Source: Micromonospora narathiwatensis (GTDB taxonomy: Bacteria; Actinomycetota; Actinomycetes; Mycobacteriales; Micromonosporaceae). From it: a stretch of 64,000 nucleotides of DNA. Both the position numbers and the translations under genes were made by a program. The stretch lies in assembly GCF_900089605.1 (NCBI RefSeq), contig NZ_LT594324.1, positions 2,542,001 to 2,606,000 of the forward strand. Direction: 5' to 3'. The notes below the pieces were generated by a model that was given only the letters and a program-made list of their open reading frames with translations, was not told the DNA's origin and searched no databases. Positions 8,896 to 17,488 of the stretch are shown piece by piece; the first letter of the stretch is position 1, and every line of letters begins with the position of its first letter.

Positions 8896-9080
8896 GTTTC
8901 GGGGAGTTTGTGGCCTCGTCGTGTGCCGGATGGGCCGTTCTCCGGGAAGTTGTGGCATCACGCCCCCCGGTGGGTCCGCTTTTGGGGATGTTGTGGCGTC
9001 GCGCCTCGGAAGGACCGCTTTCGGGGATGTTGTGGCTTCCTCGCGCGAGGATAGGCCCCTTTCGGGGATGTTGTATGGAT
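8896..9080 (+). repeat. Array of ~41-bp direct repeats, copy B
   Basis: Five units with the same core as copy A (GGGGATGTTGTGG and variants GGGGAGTTTGTGG, CGGGAAGTTGTGG) have cores at about 8901, 8943, 8984, 9023 and 9064, spacings 42, 41, 39 and 41 bp. The first units are outside the identical duplication and are diverged from those of copy A, although both share a GCCTCGTCGTGTG block. Copy B has one unit more. The whole interval 8713-9452 otherwise contains no gene. Confidence 0.7.
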
Positions 9081-9452
9081 CTTGGCGGGCGTTGCCTTGG
9101 GCCGTGTGGGTGGTATGCGCCGAGTGTCCGGTTCCCGGGTGGCGGGGTGGCGTCGCGGAGGGAATGGTCGGCGGTCGGCGGGCGTTGTACCGGGCTGCAC
9201 GGCCGAGGAAGGCCCCCGAACCTGGGGGCTGGTGGCCGCCCGCTGCGATCGGGGTGGCCCGGGCCCGGAATGTTGGTGGGTCGTCGGTCGTTGTACATGG
9301 TCCCGGCGCCGCGAAGAGGCGACCCCCCGTCGCCCCGTGAGTCTGCCGGTCGAAAGACTTTCCCCCCCCTTGTTTGGGCGCCTGACGGTGCTTGCGCATG
9401 CCCCGACCCCCCTGTCGGCGTGTGTGCCAAACCCCCGAATGGAGCTTTGGTC

Positions 9453-10043
9453 ATGAATACGATGCTGCGTAAGAGTGTTCTGGGTGTTGCTGGTCTGGCT
9501 TTCGCCGGTGGTGTGTTCGCCGGTCCGATCGCCGCTCACGCCGCCGCCCCGGTGCACGCCGCTCCGGTGGCTGCTGTGCAGGCCGACAAGCCGGCCGTGG
9601 ACATGGGCAAGTTGATCCCGCACGGTGTGCAGGGTGCCCAGTCGAAGATCGACCTGAACGGTGAGCAGACCGCGAACGCGAAGGCGATCGTCGCGGCGAC
9701 GAAGAAGGCCGGCATGCCGGAGCGGGCCGCGGTCATCTCGATCGCGACGTCGCTTCAGGAGTCGAAGCTGGAGAACCTGGGTCACCTCGGTGACGCGAAC
9801 GATCACGACTCGCTGGGTCTGTTCCAGCAGCGGCCGTCCTCTGGTTGGGGTAGCCCGGAGCAGATCACCGACCCCGAGTACGCGACGACCGCGTTCCTGA
9901 AGGGGCTGAGGCAGGTTGACGGGTGGCAGGACATGCCGTTGACCAAGGCCGCGCAGACGGTGCAGGTGTCGGCGTACCCGGACGCCTACGCCCAGTGGGA
10001 GCAGCAGGCCGCTGACCTGGTCGCCCAGAACTGGAACAGCTGA
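9453..10043 (+). CDS. Secreted lysozyme/SLT-like domain protein, copy B
   Basis: The 196-aa product is identical to that of the gene at 605: Sec signal peptide, then the SLT/lysozyme-like domain with QESKL, GLFQQRPS and GWG. Because the leader of more than 370 bp is also identical, both copies are expected to be controlled in the same way; they differ only in how many 41-bp repeat units lie upstream (five here, four there). Two functional copies would raise gene dosage. The ATG at 9453 is preceded by GGAGC. Confidence 0.85.
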   Translation: MNTMLRKSVLGVAGLAFAGGVFAGPIAAHAAAPVHAAPVAAVQADKPAVDMGKLIPHGVQGAQSKIDLNGEQTANAKAIVAATKKAGMPERAAVISIATSLQESKLENLGHLGDANDHDSLGLFQQRPSSGWGSPEQITDPEYATTAFLKGLRQVDGWQDMPLTKAAQTVQVSAYPDAYAQWEQQAADLVAQNWNS

Positions 10044-10051
10044 CACAACAC

Positions 10052-10091
10052 CGCTGGCCGGCACCCCTGAACATGGGGGTGCCGGCCAGCG
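10052..10091 (+). terminator. Terminator hairpin, copy B
   Basis: The same 16-bp perfect stem and 8-nt loop as at 1204-1243, directly after the copy B stop codon. Confidence 0.8.
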
Positions 10092-10150
10092 GAGTGACGG
10101 CGATCACCGGAAGCGGCGGAAGACAGGCGGCCCCCGTACCGTTGTGCAGA

Positions 10151-10260
10151 GCGTCGGTGTGTCCAGTGTCCCCGGGCCTCACCCACATTGCCTTCGCGGA
10201 ATACCGTTCGGCTGGAGCCGCGTCGCGCCACTCGCCGAGAGGCGACCTGCACACCGACGC
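10151..10260 (+). ncRNA. Candidate structured RNA upstream of formate dehydrogenase
   Basis: An 11-bp perfect stem (GCGTCGGTGTG at 10151-10161 with CACACCGACGC at 10250-10260) closes a domain of about 110 nt. Inside are two further hairpins: CGCGG...CCGCG enclosing GGCTGGAGCC, and TCGCC-GAGA-GGCGA. The arrangement resembles a multi-branched aptamer, and a terminator follows after one base. I cannot match it to a riboswitch, 6S, SRP or 6C RNA class. It is either a regulatory leader of the operon starting at 10433 or a small RNA. Confidence 0.45.
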
Positions 10261-10261
10261 C

Positions 10262-10297
10262 CAACGGCGCCCCGGCCATCCGGCCGGGGCGCCGTTG
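10262..10297 (+). terminator. Terminator hairpin after the structured RNA
   Basis: A perfect 16-bp stem (10262-10277 with 10282-10297) with an ATCC loop, followed by TCTTC. No protein gene ends here, so it must end either the small structured RNA or act as an attenuator for the formate dehydrogenase operon 135 bp downstream. Confidence 0.75.
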
Positions 10298-10432
10298 TCT
10301 TCGAGGCCCCTGAGGCTTGGCCGGACGGCCCGGCGCCCGCCCGAATCGATCCGTTGCTTGAGTCGCGGGCTCGCGGCCACTGGCCTAAGGTTCAGATGTC
10401 CAGCTTCCGCCAGTGGGGGAGGAGGTGTCCCA

Positions 10433-13400
10433 GTGGGCCTGAAGACGTTCATCGAAGGTTGGCCGGTCTACCGGCAGCTCACCGGCACCGACCCGCTGGG
10501 CCGGGGCGCCGCCGCCCAATCGGCCCGGTCGGCGGCCCTGACCGCGCGTACCGAGACCGCCGACAGCGTGGCCCGATCCGTCTGCCCGTACTGCGCGGTG
10601 GGCTGTGGGCAGCGGGTCTTCGTCAAGGACGGGCAGGTCACGCAGATCGAGGGCGACCCGGACAGCCCGATCTCGCGTGGTCGGCTCTGCCCGAAGGGCT
10701 CGGCCAGCAAGAGCCTGGTGACCAGCCCGCTGCGGCAGACCAAGGTCCGCTACCGCCGGCCGTACGGCACGGAGTGGGAGGACCTGGACCTCGACGTAGC
10801 GCTCGACATGATCGCCGACCGGGTCCTCGCCGCCCGCGACGAGACCTGGGAGGACGCCGACGACGAGGGCCGGCCGCTGAACCGTACGCTCGGCATCTCC
10901 AGCCTGGGCGGGGCCACCCTCGACAACGAGGAGAACTACCTCATCAAGAAGCTGTTCACGGCGATGGGGGCACTCCAGATCGAGAACCAGGCCCGGATTT
11001 GACACTCCGCCACCGTCCCCGGTCTGGGGACCAGCTTCGGTCGCGGCGGCGCGACGGACTTCCAGCAGGCCCTTGCCCACTCTGACGTCATCGTCATCCA
11101 GGGCTCCAACATGGCCGAGGCACACCCGGTGGGTTTCCAGTGGGTGATGGAAGCCAAGAAGCGCGGCGCGAAGATCTTCCACGTCGACCCGCGGTTCACC
11201 CGTACGAGCGCGCTCGCCGACACGTACCTGCCGATCCGGGCGGGCACGGACATCGCGCTGCTCGGCGGCGTCGTGCGGTACATCCTGGAGAACGAGCTGG
11301 ACTTCCGGGAGTACGTGCTGGCGTACACGAACGCGGCGACCATCGTCAGCGAGCGGTTCGCCGACACCGAGGACCTCGACGGCCTCTTCTCCGGATACCG
11401 CCCGGAGACCACCTCCTACGACCAGACCAGCTGGCAGTACGAGGGACACGAGGAGCAGGTCCGGGTCACGGGCACGGGCAAGGAGCGGGAGACCGCCGCC
11501 GGGTTGCTGCACGAGTCGCACGGTGCTCCGGTAGCGGCGTACACCCGGCGGGACGAGACCCTGCGGCACCCGCGCTGCGTGTACCAGATCCTCAAGCGGC
11601 ACTTCTCCCGGTACACGCCGGAGATGGTCGAGCGGGTCTGCGGCATTCCGCGGGAGAAGTTCCTGGAACTCGCCCGGGCCTGGACGGAGAACTCGGGCCG
11701 GGAGCGGACCGGCGCGCTGGTCTACTCGGTGGGCTGGACCCAGCACAGCGTCGGGGTGCAGTACATCCGCACCGGGGCGATCATCCAGCTCCTGCTCGGC
11801 AACATGGGCCGGCCGGGCGGTGGCGTGCTGGCGTTGCGCGGGCACGCCAGCATCCAGGGGTCGACGGACATCCCGACGCTGTTCAACCTGTTGCCGGGCT
11901 ACCTGCCGATGCCGCATCACGCCGACCACCCGACCTTCGACAGGTGGGTGGACAGCATCCGCCACCCCCGGCAGAAGGGTTTCTGGGGCAACGCGCGGGC
12001 CTTCGGGGCGAGCCTGCTCAAGGCGTACTGGGGGGACGCGGCGACCCCGGAGAACGACTTCTGCTACGGCTACCTGCCCCGGCTGACCGGCGATCACGGG
12101 ACGTACCAGCAGGTGCTGAACATGATCGACGGCAAGGTGAAGGGCTACTTCCTGCTCGGCCAGAACCCGGCGGTCGGCTCCGCGCACGGCCGGGCCCAGC
12201 GTCTGGGCATGGCCAACCTCGACTGGCTGGTCGTCCGTGACCTGTTCATGATCGAGAGCGCCACGTTCTGGAAGAACAGCCCGGAGGTGGAGACCGGCGA
12301 GATCGTGCCGGCGGAGTGCCGTACCGAGGTCTTCTTCCTGCCCGCCGCCTCGCACGTGGAGAAGGAGGGCACCTTCACCCAGACGCAGCGGCTGCTCCAG
12401 TGGCGGGAGAAGGCCGTGGACCCGCCGGGCGACTGCCGCTCCGAGCTGTGGTTCTTCTATCACCTCGGGCGCCGGCTGCGGGAGCGGCTGGCCGGCTCCG
12501 ACAAGCCGCGCGACCGCGCGCTGCTCGACCTCGCCTGGGACTACCCGACGCACGGGCCGGAGGCGGAGCCGAGCGCCGAGGCGGTGCTGCGCGAGATCAA
12601 CGGCTACGACGTGCGCACCGGCCGCCCGCTCGGCGCGTTCGCCGAGGCCCGCGACGACGGGTCGACCGCGATCGGCTGCTGGATCTACTCCGGCGTCTAC
12701 GCCGACGGGGTGAACCAGGCCGCCCGGCGCAAGCCCCGGCACGAGCAGAGCTGGGTCGCCCCCGAGTGGGGCTGGGCCTGGCCGGCCAACCGGCGCACCC
12801 TCTACAACCGGGCCTCCGCCGACCCACAGGGCCGGCCGTGGAGCGAGCGGAAGAAGTACGTCTGGTGGGACCCTGACAGGGCCGAGTGGACCGGGTACGA
12901 CGTGCCGGACTTCGAGCGGACGAAGCCGCCGACGTACCGGCCGCCCGAGGGCGCCTCGGGGCCCGAGGCGCTCGCCGGCGACGACCCCTTCGTCATGCAG
13001 AGCGACGGCAAGGGCTGGCTGTACGCGCCGACGGGGGTGCTCGACGGACCGCTGCCGACGCACTACGAGCCCGCCGAGTCGCCGATGCGCAACCCGGTGT
13101 ACGGCCAGCAGGCGAACCCGACCCGCAAGGTCTATTCGCACCCGGTGAACCGGGTGAACCCGAGCCCGCCGGAACCGCACAGCGGTGTCTTCCCGTACGT
13201 GTTCACGGTCAGCCGGCTGACGGAGCACCACACCGCCGGTGGCATGAGCCGGTTCGTCCGACCGCTGTCCGAGTTGCAGCCGGAGATGTTCGTGGAGGTG
13301 TCGCCGGAGCTGGCCGCGCAGGTCGGGTTGACGCACCTGGGCTGGGCGCACCTGATCACCGGCCGCGCCGCGATCGAGGCCAAGGTGCTGGTGACCGACC

Positions 13401-13702
13401 GGCTCACCCCGCTGCGGGTGGAGGGCCGGGTGATCCACCAGGTCTGGCTGCCGTACCACTTCGGCCGGGAGGGGCTGGTCACCGGCGACTCGGTCAACGA
13501 CCTCTTCGGGATCACCCTGGATCCGAACGTGCTGATCCAGGAGAGCAAGGTCGGCACCTGCGACATCCGGCCCGGCCGGCGGCCCACCGGGCCGGCCCTG
13601 CTCGACCTGGTCGGTGACTACCAGCGGCGTGCCGGGTTGACCGGGGAGCACCGTACCCCGATCCTCACCACCGAGGCGGGCACGGACGGGAGGCAGGAAT
13701 GA
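10433..13702 (+). CDS. fdhA: Formate dehydrogenase large subunit, selenoprotein (UGA = Sec)
   Basis: The reading frame runs 1,089 codons if the TGA at 11000-11002 is read as selenocysteine (residue 190). The context NQARI-U-HS and then FGRGGATD matches the active site of FDH-N/FDH-H, where Sec binds molybdenum or tungsten. The N-terminus holds the [4Fe-4S] motif Cys51-x2-Cys54-x3-Cys58 ... Cys86 (LCPKG). Downstream are the molybdopterin-guanine dinucleotide domains, ending in the MopB C-terminal barrel. It oxidises formate to CO2. No twin-arginine signal is seen, unlike FdnG, so the enzyme is probably cytoplasmic. The GTG at 10433 has a strong GGAGGAGGT. It overlaps the next gene (ATGA). Confidence 0.93.
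11000..11040 (+). promoter_or_regulatory. Bacterial SECIS element and Sec codon
   Basis: UGA at 11000-11002 is followed by a hairpin GUCCCC-GGUCU-GGGGAC at 11015-11031. The apical loop GGUCU is the one recognised by the C-terminal domain of SelB in the E. coli fdhF SECIS, and the loop sits at a comparable distance from the UGA. The reading frame continues as FDH on both sides of the UGA. Confidence 0.88.
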
Positions 13703-14748
13703 CGCTGCGGGAGGGGAACAGCCTCTACGGGCCGCTCGATCCCGCCCCGGACGCCGGGTGGGCCGACGCCCCGCCCCGGATGGGCTTCTTCACCGACACC
13801 AGCGTCTGCATCGGCTGCAAGGCGTGCGAGGTGGCCTGCAAGGAGTGGAACGACGTTCCCGCCTCCGGCTTCGACCTGCTCGGCATGTCGTACGACAACA
13901 CCGGCGCGTTGACCGCCAACTCGTGGCGGCACGTCGCCTTCATCGAGCAGCCGCGTCCGGCTGGGCACCGTACCTCACCGTTCGCGGCGGCCCCGACCGG
14001 CCCGGCGGCCAGCCCGGCCAGCGCCGCCTCGGCGGCCGGCACGACGAGCGACAGCGGCACCGACCCCGGCGTACCTCCCGGGCAGCCGGAGCCGGCCGCC
14101 CGGATGGCCGACGGCCCGGAGTTCCTGGGCATGCCCGGCTCCCAGCCGCCGGGGCGGGCCACCGGCGTCGAGTCCCGCACCGACTTCCGCTGGCTGATGA
14201 TGTCGAACGTGTGCAAGCACTGCACCCACGCCGCCTGCCTGGACGTCTGCCCCACGGGATCGCTGTTTCGCACAGAGTTCGGCACGGTGGTGGTGCAGGA
14301 GGACATCTGCAACGGCTGCGGCTACTGCATCCCCGCCTGCCCGTACGGCGTGATCGACCAGCGCAGGGACGACGGCCGGGCGTGGAAGTGCACGCTCTGC
14401 TACGACCGGCTCGGCGCCGGCCTGACCCCGGCCTGCGCGCAGGCCTGCCCGACCGAGTCCATCCAGTTCGGTCCCCTCGACGAGCTGCGCGAACGCGCCG
14501 CCCGGCGGGTCGCCACCCTGCACGAGCGCGGGGTTCCGGAGGCCCGCCTCTACGGCCACGACCCGACCGACGGCGTCGGCGGGGACGGCGCGTTCTTCCT
14601 GCTGCTCGACGAGCCCGAGGTGTACGGCCTGCCGCCGGATCCGGTCGTCACCACCCGGGATCTGCCGAAGATGTGGAAGCGGGCCGGGCTGGCCGCCCTG
14701 GCCATGGCGGCGGCCGCCGTCGCCGCGTTCGTCGGAGGTTCCTCGTGA
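13699..14748 (+). CDS. Formate dehydrogenase iron-sulfur (beta) subunit
   Basis: The product is 349 aa of the FdnH type. Four ferredoxin-like cysteine groups are visible: C37IGCKACEVAC47, CKHCTHAACLDVC, CNGCGYCIPAC, and CTLCYDRLGAGLTPACAQAC, enough for four [4Fe-4S] clusters carrying electrons from the large subunit. A Pro/Ala/Ser-rich insert of about 60 residues separates the first group from the second. The C-terminus has one membrane helix (AGLAALAMAAAAVAAFVGG) that should dock on the NrfD-type subunit. It overlaps the genes before (ATGA) and after (GTGA). Confidence 0.9.
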   Translation: MTLREGNSLYGPLDPAPDAGWADAPPRMGFFTDTSVCIGCKACEVACKEWNDVPASGFDLLGMSYDNTGALTANSWRHVAFIEQPRPAGHRTSPFAAAPTGPAASPASAASAAGTTSDSGTDPGVPPGQPEPAARMADGPEFLGMPGSQPPGRATGVESRTDFRWLMMSNVCKHCTHAACLDVCPTGSLFRTEFGTVVVQEDICNGCGYCIPACPYGVIDQRRDDGRAWKCTLCYDRLGAGLTPACAQACPTESIQFGPLDELRERAARRVATLHERGVPEARLYGHDPTDGVGGDGAFFLLLDEPEVYGLPPDPVVTTRDLPKMWKRAGLAALAMAAAAVAAFVGGSS

Positions 14749-15983
14749 GCCCGGACCGCGTCCCGGTCGGCGCCCTGTTCCGCCGCTTCCGGGAGCGACT
14801 GGCCACCGAGGGCCCGGATCGCCTCGGCGGGCCGGGCTCGCGTGCCGACCACGGTCCGAAGGTGACCTCGACCCGGGTTCCGCGGCCCGCCGGGAACGGC
14901 ACCGGAGCCGGACCGGGGACGCGCGGCGGCCGGGTCACCACCGGCGCGGACGTGACCGGCACCGGGGCCGGGGCGGGGCCGCGGCGCGACGTCGAGGCGC
15001 GGCGCCGACGCGGGGGCCGCCGGGGCGGCGGCGAGCCGGTGAACGTGCCGCCGGCCGAGTTCACCTCCTACTACGGCCGGCCCGTTCTCAAGCCGCCGGT
15101 GTGGAAGTGGGACATCGCCGCGTACCTGTTCACCGGTGGGCTCGCGGCCGGGTCGTCGCTGCTCGCCGCCGGTGGGCAGCTCACCGGGCGGCCGGCGCTG
15201 CGCCGGGCCGGGCGGGTCGCCTCGCTGGCGGCCGTCAGCGCCAGCGCGTACTTCCTGGTCAACGATCTCGGCCGGCCGAGCCGGTTCCACCACATGCTGC
15301 GGGTGGCGAAGCTGACGTCGCCGATGTCCGTGGGCACCTGGATCCTCACCGCCTTCGGGCCGGCCGCCGGGCTCGCGGCGGTCGCCGAGGCCGCCCCGTT
15401 GCTGCCCGAGCGCGGGCCGCTCGGCCTCGGCCGTCGGCTGCTGCCCCCGGCCGGGCACGCCGCCGGGCTGGTCGCCGCCGTCACCGCCCCGGCCCTGGCC
15501 ACGTACACCGGGGTGCTGCTGGCCGACACGGCCGTGCCGTCCTGGCACGAGGCGTACCCGGAACTGCCGGCCATCTTCGCCGGCAGCGCCCTGGCCAGCG
15601 GCGCGGGCGTGGGGCTGCTGGCCGCGCCCACCGCGCAGGCCGGCCCCGCCCGGCGGTTCGCGGTCGCCGGCGCGGCCCTGGAACTGTGGGGGGCGCACCG
15701 GGTGGAGCACCGGCTCGGCCTGCTCAGCGAGCCCTACCGGACCGGCGCCGCCGGCAGGCTGCTGCGGACCGGCCGGGCGCTGACCGCCGCCGGGCTGGCC
15801 GGCGCGCTGCTCGGCCGCCGTAACCGGGCGCTGTCCGCTCTCTCCGGCGGCGCGCTGCTGGCCGCCGCCGTCTGCACCCGGTTCGGCATCTTCCACGGCG
15901 GGGTCGCCTCCGCGAAGGATCCCCGCTACACGGTCGTGCCGCAGCGCGAACGCGTCGACCGGCGCGCGTCCGAGCAGGACTGA
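14745..15983 (+). CDS. NrfD/PsrC-type membrane subunit of formate dehydrogenase
   Basis: The product is 412 aa. The first ~100 residues are hydrophilic, Gly/Arg-rich low complexity (VEARRRRGGRRGGG) and probably cytoplasmic. A run of hydrophobic segments follows from about residue 120: WDIAAYLFTGGLAAGSSLLAAG, the LVNDLGRPSRFHHMLRV loop and ALATYTGVLLADTAVPSW, marks of the NrfD/PsrC quinone-interacting membrane proteins. It should pass electrons from the FeS subunit to the menaquinone pool. The GTG start at 14745 is placed by the GTGA overlap with the beta-subunit gene. The long charged N-terminus is not usual in the family. Confidence 0.85.
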   Translation: MSPDRVPVGALFRRFRERLATEGPDRLGGPGSRADHGPKVTSTRVPRPAGNGTGAGPGTRGGRVTTGADVTGTGAGAGPRRDVEARRRRGGRRGGGEPVNVPPAEFTSYYGRPVLKPPVWKWDIAAYLFTGGLAAGSSLLAAGGQLTGRPALRRAGRVASLAAVSASAYFLVNDLGRPSRFHHMLRVAKLTSPMSVGTWILTAFGPAAGLAAVAEAAPLLPERGPLGLGRRLLPPAGHAAGLVAAVTAPALATYTGVLLADTAVPSWHEAYPELPAIFAGSALASGAGVGLLAAPTAQAGPARRFAVAGAALELWGAHRVEHRLGLLSEPYRTGAAGRLLRTGRALTAAGLAGALLGRRNRALSALSGGALLAAAVCTRFGIFHGGVASAKDPRYTVVPQRERVDRRASEQD

Positions 15984-16028
15984 CACCTCACCACCCGGGC
16001 GGCGCGGCGCTGTGGTTGACTGCTGCGT

Positions 16029-16124
16029 GGAGGCGTTCAGGCGGCTGGTGCCCCTCCCGGTCTTCAAAACCGGTGTGGTCCGGGACCCGGGCCAGGCGGG
16101 TTCGATTCCCGTCCGTCTCCGCCA
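16029..16124 (+). tRNA. selC: tRNA-Sec (anticodon UCA)
   Basis: The acceptor arm GGAGGCG (16029-16035) pairs with CGTCTCC (16114-16120, one G-U), followed by discriminator G and an encoded CCA (16122-16124). The anticodon TCA is at 16064-16066 in the loop CTTCAAA, closed by CCGGT/ACCGG. The D region CAGGCGGCTGG, a long variable arm (about 16072-16091) and the T arm CGGG-TTCGATT-CCCG match bacterial tRNA-Sec. Total length is 96 nt, close to the 95 nt of E. coli selC. It lies between the formate dehydrogenase genes and selA. Confidence 0.95.
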
Positions 16125-16131
16125 AGGGCCA

Positions 16132-16187
16132 CCGCCTCCGCGAGGCAGGCCAGGGGATTCCGCCTCCGCGAGGCGTGCCAGGGAGAT
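16132..16187 (+). repeat. Two 28-bp tandem hairpin repeats
   Basis: CCGCCTCCGCGAGGC occurs at 16132-16146 and 16160-16174, each followed by a near-identical GCCAGGG. Each unit forms a small GCCTC-CGC-GAGGC hairpin. They fill the gap between the tRNA-Sec 3' end and selA and would lie in the selA leader. A processing or stabilising function is possible. Confidence 0.6.
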
Positions 16188-16193
16188 GACCGC

Positions 16194-17486
<1,293 letters not shown>

Positions 17487-17488
17487 GC

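Larger units (their letters stand above)
9016..10092 (+). repeat. Long direct repeat, copy B (1,077 bp)
   Basis: Second copy of the segment at 168-1244, with one mismatch noticed. It includes the last two repeat units, the leader, the gene 9453-10043 and the terminator, after which the flanks are unrelated. The 7.8 kb between the copies could be deleted or amplified by homologous recombination. Confidence 0.95.

Noticed and set aside
8896..9080. The phased repeats as a CRISPR array
   Set aside because: Cores are only 14-18 bp and degenerate, spacers are similar between units, and there is no cas gene in the window.
10151..10260. 6S, SRP or 6C RNA
   Set aside because: No SRP core (GGAAG..GCAG), no long 6S central bulge and no C-rich loop pair of 6C RNA were found.
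11000..11002. fdhA frameshift or nonsense mutation
   Set aside because: The frame is intact on both sides of the UGA, the flanking residues match Sec sites of FDHs, a SECIS loop follows, and selA, selB and selC are adjacent.
10385..13651. Very long open reading frame on the minus strand opposite the formate dehydrogenase gene
   Set aside because: It is a mirror frame caused by GC-rich third positions. Its translation is low-complexity Gly/Arg/Pro/Val without domains, while the plus strand gives a clear FDH.
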